Below the pieces are notes generated by a model, which was given only the letters and a program-made list of their open reading frames with translations, had not been told where the DNA came from and searched no databases. Source: Oscillospiraceae bacterium (GTDB lineage Bacteria > Bacillota > Clostridia > Oscillospirales > Oscillospiraceae). Taken from it: DNA of 33,465 nucleotides. The stretch covers positions 1 through 33,465 of the forward strand of contig JAFQTF010000049.1 in NCBI GenBank assembly GCA_017409205.1, in the 5' to 3' direction. Below are positions 1-7,593 of the stretch, piece after piece (positions within the stretch are counted from its first letter, which is position 1; each line of letters opens with the position of its first letter). A program made the position numbers and the translations under genes.

Positions 1-47
1 AAAGAGACTATCTTCTTTCCTTTTACCTTTTCCTGAATGTAAGCCAT
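1..47 (-). CDS. Probable tyrosine integrase, N-terminus only (runs off the left edge)
   Basis: Only 15 complete codons are visible, reading MAYIQEKVKGKKIVS. The ATG at 47 is preceded by an AAAGGA ribosome binding site about 8 bases upstream on the minus strand. Short openings of this kind (MAYI + charged residues + 'KIVSF/Y') are typical of the arm-binding N-terminus of tyrosine recombinases of integrative elements in gut Clostridia. The position supports this: the gene begins about 130 bp beyond the 3' end of a tRNA-Ala gene, the usual place of an integrase next to its attachment site. The catalytic domain lies outside the window, so the family call rests on a few residues plus context. It could also be an unrelated small protein. 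Confidence 0.45.
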   Translation of the reverse strand, partial: MAYIQEKVKGKKIVS

Positions 48-141
48 CTTGACCGTCCTTTCGACGGCTCAGAGGGCGAAAATGACCTCTTCTGTTGACT
101 TTTTTGTTGACCCGGAACTTCAAAAATCCTCAGAAAGTTAG

Positions 142-178
142 AAAAACACCGACTTTTGTGGTAAAAGTCGGTGTTTTT
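142..178 (-). terminator. Intrinsic terminator of the tRNA-Ala gene
   Basis: A perfect 12-bp inverted repeat (146-157 with 163-174, 5-base loop) is followed on the minus strand by a run of five T. It begins about five bases beyond the CCA end of the tRNA. The plus-strand side also carries a run of six T, so it could stop transcription in both directions. Confidence 0.85.
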
Positions 179-254
<76 letters not shown>

Positions 255-284
255 ATATTCAGTTCGCTGTCAGACAGCTTTTGT

Positions 285-312
285 ATTATAACATGTTTCG
301 CAGAATTGTCAA
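285..312 (-). promoter_or_regulatory. Sigma-A promoter of tRNA-Ala
   Basis: On the minus strand TTGACA (307-312) and TATAAT (285-290) are both perfect and separated by 16 bases. The start would fall about 20 bases before the tRNA 5' end at 254. Confidence 0.85.
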
Positions 313-343
313 TACCTTTTTTGAATTTTTTTATTTTTCTTTC

Positions 344-368
344 GGGGCAGGCGATCTTCGCCTGCCCC
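344..368. other. GC-rich hairpin after the YitT gene, without a U-tract
   Basis: A perfect 10-bp inverted repeat, GGGGCAGGCG / CGCCTGCCCC with a 5-base loop, lies 7 bases past the YitT stop codon. On the minus strand it is followed by A-rich sequence rather than T, so it is not a textbook intrinsic terminator. It may protect the mRNA 3' end or act as a weak or Rho-type stop. It separates the YitT gene from the tRNA promoter. Confidence 0.6.
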
Positions 369-375
369 ACGGTGC

Positions 376-1239
376 TCATGGCTTGGTTTCATACTTCTTG
401 CCGTTGCTGAAGCCCCGTCCCCAGACTTCATTGACATGGCTGATGATCATAAAGCAAGTGGGATCGATGTCACGGGCCAGCCGTTCGATTTTCGGAAGTT
501 CGTGGTTGGACACCACACTCATGATAACCTCTGTATCCTGATGCTTGAAGCCACCCTGACCATGGAGCATGGTCACGCCCCGATCCACCCGGGAAAGAAT
601 GGCATCCCGAATCTTTTCCGCCTCGTCACTGATGATCTTTACCTCAGTTTTGCTGGTACCAAGCAGCATCACCTTGTTCAGTGTTATGGAGATCATCAGG
701 ATCAACAGAATGCCATGCAGCAGATCCTCCAGGGGATGAAATGCCATCTGGGTCAGCAGGATGCAGAAATCAAAGCCCCACAGACTGACGGACACCGGGA
801 TCCGGAACTTCTTTTTCAGGATCAGGGGCGGGATATCCATACCGCCGGTGGATGCGCCTGCCCGCATCACGATGCCGATGGCAAGTCCCAGTCCCATACC
901 GGCAAAGAGCACATTCAGCAGTATATCCTCGGTGATCACGATATCCCCCAGAAACCGGTTCAGTCCTTCCAGTGCAATGGGATAGAACAGGGAGCTGATG
1001 ACCGTTGTCATAGCAAACTGCCGTCCCAGAATCCACCAGCCCAGCATCAGCATGGTCACATTGAATGTGAAAATAAACATGGTCAGCGGAACACCAAAGA
1101 AGGCATTCATCACCAGAGCGATACCTGTAGTGCCGCAGCTCATCAGATTGGCCGGCAGCACAAACAGTTTTACCGACAGGGCGTACAACAGGTTGCCCGC
1201 CAGCACCAGCAAAAGATTCAGCCATTTTTTGCAGTTCAT
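376..1239 (-). CDS. YitT family membrane protein (YitT_membrane + DUF2179)
   Basis: The 287-residue product has five or six hydrophobic segments in the first two thirds (for example LLYALSVKLFVLPANLMSCG and LFAGMGLGLAIGIVMRAGAS). The glycine-rich GASTGGMDI turn is characteristic of the YitT membrane domain. A soluble C-terminal domain of about 90 residues matches DUF2179 (TEVKIIS...VTMLHGQGGF...TEVIMSVVSNHEL). Members are common in Firmicutes as several paralogues; their substrate or function is not established. The start at 1239 is chosen over an in-frame ATG eight codons upstream because GGAGGGG ends five bases before it. It is transcribed alone from a promoter at 1322-1349, behind a leader with a terminator-like hairpin. 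Confidence 0.9.
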   Translation of the reverse strand: MNCKKWLNLLLVLAGNLLYALSVKLFVLPANLMSCGTTGIALVMNAFFGVPLTMFIFTFNVTMLMLGWWILGRQFAMTTVISSLFYPIALEGLNRFLGDIVITEDILLNVLFAGMGLGLAIGIVMRAGASTGGMDIPPLILKKKFRIPVSVSLWGFDFCILLTQMAFHPLEDLLHGILLILMISITLNKVMLLGTSKTEVKIISDEAEKIRDAILSRVDRGVTMLHGQGGFKHQDTEVIMSVVSNHELPKIERLARDIDPTCFMIISHVNEVWGRGFSNGKKYETKP

Positions 1240-1253
1240 ATCTACCCCTCCAA

Positions 1254-1310
1254 GAAAAAACACGTCTGCCAGAACTTTTCCCTGACAAACGTGGATCGAG
1301 GCATGTGCCT
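1254..1310 (-). promoter_or_regulatory. Structured leader of the YitT gene with a terminator-like hairpin
   Basis: Reading the minus strand, the roughly 75-base leader first holds a small hairpin (AGGC-ACAT-GCCT, 1299-1310). A strong 11-bp hairpin follows (1282-1292 with 1262-1272, two G-U pairs, 9-base loop). One base later comes a run of six T (1255-1260), and the GGAGGGG ribosome binding site comes right after. The order hairpin, U-run, SD is that of an attenuator or riboswitch expression platform. No known riboswitch aptamer is recognised and the upstream part is short. Confidence 0.5.
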
Positions 1311-1321
1311 AATACAGAGTC

Positions 1322-1349
1322 ATTTTACTATAAATTTTAGAAACGTCAA
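1322..1349 (-). promoter_or_regulatory. Sigma-A promoter of the YitT gene
   Basis: On the minus strand TTGACG (1344-1349), a 16-base spacer and TAAAAT (1322-1327). The predicted start near 1315 gives a leader of about 75 bases. Confidence 0.65.
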
Positions 1350-1400
1350 TATCCTGTTTTCAAAATACCGGATCATGGTCTGTGCGGCCATCTCTCTGCA

Positions 1401-1434
1401 GCAAAACATCCCCGAAGCTTTCGCTTCGGGGATG
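1401..1434 (-). terminator. Terminator of the rlmB / pseudo-ATPase operon
   Basis: A perfect 12-bp stem (1407-1418 with 1423-1434) closed by a GAAA tetraloop on the minus strand, followed by TTTT. It starts 9 bases after the stop codon at 1443. Confidence 0.85.
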
Positions 1435-1442
1435 CAGACGTA

Positions 1443-3830
1443 TTAAACAGCTCGTGTCCATTCCGTAAGCAGCAGGCCGGGAATCATCCACACCAGCTGA
1501 TACAGCAGCACATGGGTGGGGGTCAGCAGATCCGTAATGCCCATATATGCCAGTGCAGCCATGATCAGCATACCCAGAATACCGCCCACCAGATGGATCG
1601 CCACACCCAGACGTGAAGCTGTCCGCAGCGCCTTCGCACCGCTGACAGCATAGGCATAGGATGCCAGATCATCCCGGGTAGCCAGTGCCAGCGCCGGTGC
1701 CTCAGGATCCACTGCTTCTACGCCCAGTTCTCCGCGAACCGTCTGGTCAGGGAAGGCAATGCGGCGGGTATTCACACTGAACTTTGCCCGCAGCAGGCTA
1801 TCCGTCAGCATAAAGTCACAGCCGGTCAGCACAGGCTTGATATTTCTGTTTCCGCACAGGGAAATAATACCTGCGGCAGAAGAACGCATCTTGGCATAGG
1901 AAATGGCAAACACAGCACTGAGCTGGCCGTCAATGGCGGCATATACCGCCTGGTTGACCATTGTACCCTCCGGGATCTCCACACCCATATCCTGGAGGAA
2001 GTCCAGAGTGCCCAGCAGCACAGGCTCATCACAGACCTCGCCGCCAATGCCGCCGCTGCCATAGTCCCGGAAATTGGCAACGCTGTGCTCCACACCATTG
2101 CGGCTTTCCAGCATATTCCGGAAAACATTCACCAGACCGCCGCCGGCAACACCGATCAGGGAAGTGGTATAGGACACCACTTCATCGGGATCCCGGTCGC
2201 CATAGAATTTCACACCGTTGAGCTTGGTGGTATTGGCGGGGAACAGATCCTCATCCCGCAGGGGGAATGCCGCCTTGCCGCACAGTCCCTTAACGCCCTG
2301 CCAGCCGCAGAACACAGTGCCTACCATGTGCAGCCGCCGCTCCAGCAGAGATGCCGGACGGGTCAGGGATACAAAGAAGCTGGCAGGAACCGCCACCAGC
2401 AGGCTGGTAGCAAAGATCTGGATGCCCATGCTCAAGCCATGGGTCATACCTGCAAACACAGCAATGCCAATGCATAGCAGGAAGCTGAACAGACAGTAGA
2501 TGCTCTGCACCTTTTCAGGGCCGGAGGGACGGTTGTACCGGTCCATGAACTCCTCAACGTCGCCATCCCGGCGAAGGATGCCCGGCAGACCTTCATAGAA
2601 ATCGGATTCCTTTACCAGTGCATTGAGCCGGACAGCCTTACGCAGACTATCCATCTGGGCCATTTCCGTGGTGTGACGCTGGTACCGGGCCCAGAGCGCC
2701 ATGGTGATCTCCAGACTGAATGCTGCGCAGCAGGGCACCCGCAATTCAGAAAGGCAGAACACCGCATCGGCACAGCAGGCGGCAAAGGTAATACCCAGCA
2801 TGGTATTGATGGTAAACCGGCCTCTGAACAGCTCTCCAATGCCGTCCATCAGCTGGCCGCAACCAAGGAAGGCAGACAGCAGCATTGCCAGAACCTGGCT
2901 GAAGATCACAAACCGCAGCCGGTTTTCGGGGATCATGTCCAGGGAATACATGGTGGTGGCAATGACGCACAATACCACCAGAACCAGATTCAGACCGATG
3001 GCGATCTGCATACCGGCAACACCGATTTCAGAAAGCTCGTAATACCGCTTTTCGGGACCCGCCACCAGTTTCTTCTTCAGCTCCCGCAGGCGGGTACGGG
3101 GGTTATAGATAATTCTGGCCTCTTCCTTCTGCTGTTCCTGAACCTCTGCAGCCATGGCAGCCACATCCCGGTCCAGAACCAGCGGATCCATGCGGATGGT
3201 AACATCATCGCCTGCGGCAGCCTCCTCTTCCGTTTCCGAAGAGAAGTGGGATGCAAAATCATCCACCCGGATGGTTTCATCTTCCGGCACAGCTGCCTGT
3301 GCGCCGGTCTGTTCCATGATCTGGGCAATCAGTTCGTTCATCCGGATGGTATCCATGGGGGGCTCCTCTTCCGGTGCTTTCCCAGATACTGTCTCCGGCA
3401 GATCGACCCGGATGGTGTCCGCAGAGGCCATCTGCTCCGGAAGTTCCCGGGGCTGCTCTTTGGCCAGTTCATCGATGAGTTCGTTCATCCGGATGGTGTC
3501 CATAGGCACAGAGGCTTCCTCCTCTGTCTTTTCCTCCTTCACCGCTTCCGCACCAGCCGGCTCCTCCGGCACAGCTGCAGGTTCTTCCGGCTGGACAGGC
3601 TCCACCTCTGCCAGACTGGCGATCAGATGGTTCATGCGAATGGTGTCCATGGGAGCAGATGCAGGCGCTTCTTCCGGTGCATCGGAGGAGCTTCCGTTTT
3701 CCCAGTCACCCAGCAGCTGTGCCAGATCATCGGACAGTTCCCCCAGATCCTCACCAGCTTCCGGCAAATCCTGGAATTCCCCCAGAATATCATCCAGATC
3801 AAATTCCTGTAATTCTTTATTGTCTTGCAT
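1443..3830 (-). CDS. Degenerate P-type ATPase-like membrane protein with N-terminal DTIRM repeats
   Basis: The product has 795 residues. Residues 1-240 are acidic and low-complexity, with six [D/V]TIR[M/V] motifs (Thr at 63, 112, 139, 161, 187, 211), three in the long form PMDTIRMN[H/E]LI spaced 49 residues apart. Residues 270-380 carry hydrophobic pairs, 445-490 another pair and 740-790 a final pair, the layout of a P1B-type ATPase. The segment VAVPASFFVSLTRPASLL (479-496) sits where the CPC helix belongs. AAFPLRDEDLF (520-530) replaces the DKTGT loop, VLTGCD (667-672) recalls the P-domain TGD motif, and DPEAPALALA (708-717) recalls GDGxNDxPAL. The actuator domain is largely missing. It therefore appears unable to autophosphorylate or bind metal in the canonical way. 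It follows rlmB by 20 bases in one operon. The gene is intact with GGAGG before its start, so it is not a decayed pseudogene. Homology is read by eye; function is unknown. Confidence 0.7.
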   Translation of the reverse strand: MQDNKELQEFDLDDILGEFQDLPEAGEDLGELSDDLAQLLGDWENGSSSDAPEEAPASAPMDTIRMNHLIASLAEVEPVQPEEPAAVPEEPAGAEAVKEEKTEEEASVPMDTIRMNELIDELAKEQPRELPEQMASADTIRVDLPETVSGKAPEEEPPMDTIRMNELIAQIMEQTGAQAAVPEDETIRVDDFASHFSSETEEEAAAGDDVTIRMDPLVLDRDVAAMAAEVQEQQKEEARIIYNPRTRLRELKKKLVAGPEKRYYELSEIGVAGMQIAIGLNLVLVVLCVIATTMYSLDMIPENRLRFVIFSQVLAMLLSAFLGCGQLMDGIGELFRGRFTINTMLGITFAACCADAVFCLSELRVPCCAAFSLEITMALWARYQRHTTEMAQMDSLRKAVRLNALVKESDFYEGLPGILRRDGDVEEFMDRYNRPSGPEKVQSIYCLFSFLLCIGIAVFAGMTHGLSMGIQIFATSLLVAVPASFFVSLTRPASLLERRLHMVGTVFCGWQGVKGLCGKAAFPLRDEDLFPANTTKLNGVKFYGDRDPDEVVSYTTSLIGVAGGGLVNVFRNMLESRNGVEHSVANFRDYGSGGIGGEVCDEPVLLGTLDFLQDMGVEIPEGTMVNQAVYAAIDGQLSAVFAISYAKMRSSAAGIISLCGNRNIKPVLTGCDFMLTDSLLRAKFSVNTRRIAFPDQTVRGELGVEAVDPEAPALALATRDDLASYAYAVSGAKALRTASRLGVAIHLVGGILGMLIMAALAYMGITDLLTPTHVLLYQLVWMIPGLLLTEWTRAV

Positions 3831-3850
3831 ATTGCGTTCCTCCTGGGATA

Positions 3851-4684
3851 TTAGCCAAGGCGCTGACGCACCGCTTCATACAGCAGAATGGATGCAGCAG
3901 CGGAAGCATTCAGGGAAGAGATCTTTCCCTTCATGGGAATGTGTACCATGACATCGCAGTTCTTCCGCACCAGCTGGCTCATACCGTCGCCTTCATTGCC
4001 GATGACGATGGCCGCAGGGCCGGTAAGATCCGCCTTGTACATGGGAATGGAACCCTCGGCAGCGGTGCCGAAGATCCAGACACCCTTTTCCTTCAGTTCG
4101 CTGATGGCATTGTTGATATTGGTAACTCTTGCCACCTTCATATACTCCACCGCACCGGCAGAAGCCTTCGCCACGGTGGCTGTCAGGCCGACACTGCGGC
4201 GCTTGGGAATGATGATGCCATGGGCACCGGCACATTCGGCGCTCCGCATAATGGCGCCCAGATTGTGGGGGTCACTGAGTTCATCGCAAATCACCAGCAG
4301 CGGTGCTTCTCCCCGGGATGCAGCCTCCTCCAGCAGATCATCGATGGTAAAATAATCGTGGGCGGCTGCCAGTGCGATAATGCCCTGATGGGCCCGGGTG
4401 GTGGACATTTGATCCAGCTTCCGGCGGTCAACAGGCACCACCACGGCACCAGCCTCCTTGGCCTGGGCAGCAAGGCGCTGCAGACCCCGGTCGGTATCGC
4501 CGGCCGCCACAAAGACCTTGTCGATGGTACGTCCTGCCTTCAGTGCTTCGGTCAGGGCATTGCGGCCTTCCAGCTGGCCCTCCACTTCCTCCACGGCTGC
4601 AGGGCGCTCGGCAAAACGGTCAGCCCGGCGGGGAGCCTCCCTGCGCTGATTATCACGTCCCTGAGGACGGCGTTTTTCGTTCAT
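3851..4684 (-). CDS. rlmB: TrmH-family 23S rRNA 2'-O-ribose methyltransferase (RlmB-like)
   Basis: A SPOUT methyltransferase of 277 residues that would use S-adenosylmethionine to methylate a ribose in rRNA, in E. coli G2251 of 23S rRNA. After a basic disordered start come the substrate-binding domain (EGRNALTEALKAG...DKVFVA) and the SPOUT core with its three motifs: DPHNLGAIMRSAECAGAHG, IVIGNEGDGMS and SSLNASAAASILLYE, the last two forming the knotted cofactor site. The start at 4684 is chosen because GGAGG lies six bases upstream; an earlier in-frame ATG lacks one. It leads a two-gene operon with the P-type ATPase-like gene. Target specificity within the TrmH family cannot be fixed from sequence, so another rRNA or tRNA site is possible. 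Confidence 0.88.
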   Translation of the reverse strand: MNEKRRPQGRDNQRREAPRRADRFAERPAAVEEVEGQLEGRNALTEALKAGRTIDKVFVAAGDTDRGLQRLAAQAKEAGAVVVPVDRRKLDQMSTTRAHQGIIALAAAHDYFTIDDLLEEAASRGEAPLLVICDELSDPHNLGAIMRSAECAGAHGIIIPKRRSVGLTATVAKASAGAVEYMKVARVTNINNAISELKEKGVWIFGTAAEGSIPMYKADLTGPAAIVIGNEGDGMSQLVRKNCDVMVHIPMKGKISSLNASAAASILLYEAVRQRLG

Positions 4685-4742
4685 AGATATCCTCCATATC
4701 GGCAAAAGAGCCGTTTTCCTGCACATACTTATAGATGATAGC

Positions 4743-4771
4743 ATTGTAACAGAAAAACTTCATTTTCTCAA
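4743..4771 (-). promoter_or_regulatory. Sigma-A promoter of rlmB
   Basis: On the minus strand TTGAGA (4766-4771), a 17-base spacer and TACAAT (4743-4748). The start would be near 4736, giving a leader of about 50 bases. It is divergent from the ftsH promoter. Confidence 0.7.
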
Positions 4772-4851
4772 CTGATTTTTCCGCTCATCAAAAAATTTAA
4801 CAAATCATAGGAAATTCACAGAAAGTTTACCGCCCAAAGACGATTCCTTCG

Positions 4852-4880
4852 TTGCTTACTACTCAAAAATATGCTATGAT
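4852..4880 (+). promoter_or_regulatory. Sigma-A promoter of ftsH
   Basis: TTGCTT (4852-4857), a 17-base spacer and TATGAT (4875-4880), with the start codon at 4915. This places the +1 close to the AAGGAGG site. Confidence 0.65.
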
Positions 4881-4914
4881 GGGCAAAATGTTTATGCCCC
4901 AAGGAGGCAAATTC

Positions 4915-6828
4915 ATGGAAAACAATCACAAAGATTCCCACAATCAGAAACCAAATCCGGAAAATGACCGCGGCAAACACATCGGCACCGCCGTCATTAT
5001 TTCCCTGGCGCTCATTCTTCTGTTCACCTGGGTATATAATACCATCTCCGACAGTCAGTATACCCAGACCACCTACACCGATTTCCTGCAGGCCATGGAA
5101 TCCGGCAACCTGTCCGAAGTCGTGATCGGGCCCGACCGGATCCTCTACATGACCAAGGAGGAGGCTGCCAAGGAACCTGCCCAGCAGAAGGCCAGTTACA
5201 CCGGCCTGCCCGTGGGCATTGATGGCGATGCCCTGCTGCGGGAGCTCCACGCCATGGGTGTGGACGGTGACTCCAAGATCCTGGAGGATAACTCCCTGAT
5301 CATATCCATTCTGTACTACGCCATGATGTTCGCCATTCTGTTCTTCTTCATGCGCAGTATGACCCGGCGCATGGGCGGCGAAGGCATGATGGGCGGCTTC
5401 GGGAAATCCAAGGCCAAGGTCTATATGGAGAAACAGACCGGCGTCACCTTCAAGGATGTGGCCGGTCAGGACGAGGCCAAGGAGAGCCTGCAGGAGATCA
5501 TCGATTTCCTCCACAATCCCCAGAAGTACACCGCCATCGGCGCAAAACTGCCCAAGGGTGCCCTGCTGGTGGGCTCTCCCGGTACCGGCAAAACCCTGCT
5601 TGCCAAGGCTGTGGCCGGTGAAGCAGATGTCCCCTTCTTCTCCATTTCCGGCTCCGACTTCGTGGAAATGTTCGTGGGCATGGGCGCCAGCCGCGTCCGT
5701 GACCTGTTCCAGCAGGCCCAGAAGGTGGCTCCCTGCATCATCTTCATCGATGAGATCGACGCTGTGGGCCGCAGCCGTGACAACCGCTACGGCTCCAACT
5801 CCGAACAGGAGCAGACCCTGAACCAGCTGCTGAACGAGATCGACGGCTTTGAGCCCAGCAAGGGTATCGTGTGTCTGGCCGCCACCAACCGGCCCGAAAT
5901 TCTGGACAAGGCGCTGCTCCGCCCCGGCCGGTTCGACCGCCGGATCATCGTGGACCGTCCCAATCTCCAGGGCCGTCTGGATACCCTGAAGGTCCACACC
6001 CGGAAGATCAAGCTCAGTGAAGATGTGGATCTGCGGAAGATCGCCCAGGCTACCGCCGGTGCCGTTGGCGCCGACCTGGCCAATCTGGTAAACGAAGCTG
6101 CCCTCCGGGCTGTCCGCAAGGGCCGTAAGGCTGTCAATCAGGAGGACCTGCTGGTTTCCTTCGAGACTGTCATTGCCGGTACCGAGAAAAAGAACACTGT
6201 GCTGACCGATATGGAAAAGCGGCTGGTCTCCTATCACGAGGTGGGCCACGCTCTGGTTGCCGCTCTGGAAAAACATTCCCAGCCCGTTTCCAAGATCACC
6301 ATCGTTCCCCACACCTCCGGCGCTCTGGGCTACACCATGCAGATGCCCGAGGAAGAAAAGTTCCTCAGCACTGCCGATGAGCTGCGCACTGAGCTGAAGA
6401 CCCTGCTGGGCGGCCGTGCAGCGGAGCAGGTGGTGTTCGGCGTGCAGACCACCGGCGCATCCAACGATATCCAGCGTGCCACCGGCCTTGCCCGGGCCAT
6501 GGTAACCCAGTACGGTATGAGCGAAAAACTGGGCCTTATGTCCACCGCCTCCACCTCCAACCAGTATCTGGATGGTCAGGCCTACATGGACTGCTCCCAG
6601 GCTACTGCCCATGAGGTAGATCAGGAGGTCAAGGCCATTCTGGACAAGGCCTATACCGAGGCCAAGCGGATCCTGACAGAAAACCGCAGCCTGCTGGACG
6701 AGGTCTCCGAATATCTGCTGGTGAAGGAAACCATCACCGGTGACGAATTGATGGCCTACGTCAACGCTGACAAAAAGCAGCTGCCCGAAAATACCGAAGA
6801 AGTTACCGAAGAGGCTATCGAAGAATAA
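4915..6828 (+). CDS. ftsH: ATP-dependent zinc metalloprotease FtsH
   Basis: A membrane-bound AAA+ protease of 637 residues that unfolds and degrades membrane and unstable cytoplasmic proteins as a hexamer. Two membrane segments (about 25-41 and 126-147) flank a small extracytoplasmic domain. The AAA domain has Walker A GSPGTGKT (220-227), Walker B IIFIDEID and the second region of homology RPGRFDRR. The peptidase domain has the zinc site HEVGH (441-445) with the third ligand Asp518 in GASNDIQ. An acidic Glu-rich tail closes the protein. The start is set by AAGGAGG 8 bases upstream; a longer in-frame reading to 4852 overlaps the promoter and is rejected. It is monocistronic, with its own promoter and a terminator 8 bases past the stop. 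Confidence 0.97.
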   Translation: MENNHKDSHNQKPNPENDRGKHIGTAVIISLALILLFTWVYNTISDSQYTQTTYTDFLQAMESGNLSEVVIGPDRILYMTKEEAAKEPAQQKASYTGLPVGIDGDALLRELHAMGVDGDSKILEDNSLIISILYYAMMFAILFFFMRSMTRRMGGEGMMGGFGKSKAKVYMEKQTGVTFKDVAGQDEAKESLQEIIDFLHNPQKYTAIGAKLPKGALLVGSPGTGKTLLAKAVAGEADVPFFSISGSDFVEMFVGMGASRVRDLFQQAQKVAPCIIFIDEIDAVGRSRDNRYGSNSEQEQTLNQLLNEIDGFEPSKGIVCLAATNRPEILDKALLRPGRFDRRIIVDRPNLQGRLDTLKVHTRKIKLSEDVDLRKIAQATAGAVGADLANLVNEAALRAVRKGRKAVNQEDLLVSFETVIAGTEKKNTVLTDMEKRLVSYHEVGHALVAALEKHSQPVSKITIVPHTSGALGYTMQMPEEEKFLSTADELRTELKTLLGGRAAEQVVFGVQTTGASNDIQRATGLARAMVTQYGMSEKLGLMSTASTSNQYLDGQAYMDCSQATAHEVDQEVKAILDKAYTEAKRILTENRSLLDEVSEYLLVKETITGDELMAYVNADKKQLPENTEEVTEEAIEE

Positions 6829-6835
6829 TCCCCAG

Positions 6836-6867
6836 CCGCGGCAGGTTAAATCCTGCCGCGGTTTTTT
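6836..6867 (+). terminator. Terminator of ftsH
   Basis: A 10-bp GC-rich stem (6836-6845 with 6852-6861, 6-base loop) followed by TTTTTT. Confidence 0.92.
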
Positions 6868-6879
6868 CAAAAATCTCAC

Positions 6880-6908
6880 TAGGCAAATGAAAACAAATGT
6901 GCTATGAT
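6880..6908 (+). promoter_or_regulatory. Probable promoter of the small-ORF/ruvCAB operon
   Basis: A TATGAT -10 box (6903-6908) lies 17 bases after a poor -35 (TAGGCA, 6880-6885). It stands between the ftsH terminator and the GAGGTGA site of the first gene. The -10 box is the same as that of ftsH. Confidence 0.5.
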
Positions 6909-6927
6909 AGCAGTTGAGGTGATTTTT

Positions 6928-7077
6928 ATGGACAATTCCAAGGAAAATACCATTCCCGAGCAGGAGGGCTATGTGCCCCGGCCTGCATGGCAGGTATGGG
7001 CAGCCCGGGCCGGTCTTGTGATTTTTATCGGTATCGTGATCCTGCAGATCCTCCAGATCGCGGGGGCCGGACGCTGA
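6928..7077 (+). CDS. Small single-span membrane peptide, translationally coupled to ruvC
   Basis: A 49-residue reading frame with GAGGTGA six bases before its ATG. The first 25 residues are hydrophilic (MDNSKENTIPEQEGYVPRPA...). Residues 26-46 form one hydrophobic helix, beginning after WQVWAARAG and ending in IAGAGR, so the N-terminus is probably cytoplasmic or the helix an anchor. Its TGA at 7075-7077 shares one base with the ruvC ATG (TGATG), a classic arrangement for coupled translation. The family is not recognised. It may be a membrane partner of the operon or simply a leader peptide that sets ruvC translation. The coding call rests on the RBS, the helix and the exact overlap. Confidence 0.7.
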   Translation: MDNSKENTIPEQEGYVPRPAWQVWAARAGLVIFIGIVILQILQIAGAGR

Positions 7078-7580
7078 TGAAGATCCTGGGCATCGATCCC
7101 GGCTACGGTATCACCGGCTTTGGCCTGGTGGAGGCCCAGCGCAGCCAGTTTCGCCTCCTGAACTGCGGCGCCATCACCACCCCCGCCAATACGGAATTTG
7201 CCTGGCGTCTGGAAGTCATATATAAGGACATGGTAGAACTGCTCCGGGTAGCGCAGCCCGATGTGGTAGCCATTGAAGAACTGTTTTTCGGCCACAATGT
7301 TACCACCGGCATCAATGTGGCCCAGAGTCGGGGCGTCATTCTCCTTGCCATCCGGCAGGCCGGCATCCCCTTCTATGAATACAAGCCCATGCAGGTCAAG
7401 CAGGCCGTTGTGGGCTACGGCAACGCCACCAAGCATCAGGTGCAGGACATGACCAAGCGGCTGCTCCATCTGTCCGCCATGCCCAAGCCGGACGATGCCG
7501 CCGACGCCATTGCCATCGCATTGTGCCACGCCCGCTCCGCCACATCTCTGCTGGCCCAGGCACAGAATCAACTGAAATAA
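7077..7580 (+). CDS. ruvC: Holliday junction endonuclease RuvC
   Basis: A dimeric resolvase of 167 residues that cuts Holliday junctions symmetrically, together with the RuvAB branch-migration motor. The four acidic catalytic residues are present: Asp7 in GIDPGYG, Glu67 in VAIEELFF, and Asp140 and Asp143 in PKPDDAADAIAIALCH. Length is normal for the family. It overlaps the upstream small gene by one base and precedes ruvA by 13 bases, so the three ruv genes are co-transcribed. The start is the ATG in the TGATG overlap, which gives the canonical MKILGIDPG opening. Confidence 0.97.
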   Translation: MKILGIDPGYGITGFGLVEAQRSQFRLLNCGAITTPANTEFAWRLEVIYKDMVELLRVAQPDVVAIEELFFGHNVTTGINVAQSRGVILLAIRQAGIPFYEYKPMQVKQAVVGYGNATKHQVQDMTKRLLHLSAMPKPDDAADAIAIALCHARSATSLLAQAQNQLK

Positions 7581-7593
7581 CGGGAGGTTTCCC

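Noticed and set aside
344-368. Hairpin after the YitT gene as a normal intrinsic terminator
   Set aside because: The sequence after the stem on the transcribed strand is A-rich, so the required U-tract is missing; listed only as a hairpin.
1443-3830. The ATPase-like gene as a pseudogene
   Set aside because: The 795-codon frame is uninterrupted, has a proper SD and terminator, and the loss of motifs is by substitution and clean domain loss rather than frameshift.
4816-6879. A 687-codon open frame antisense to ftsH
   Set aside because: A codon-bias shadow of ftsH; the Gly/His/Gln-rich low-complexity product matches no family, and there is no RBS.
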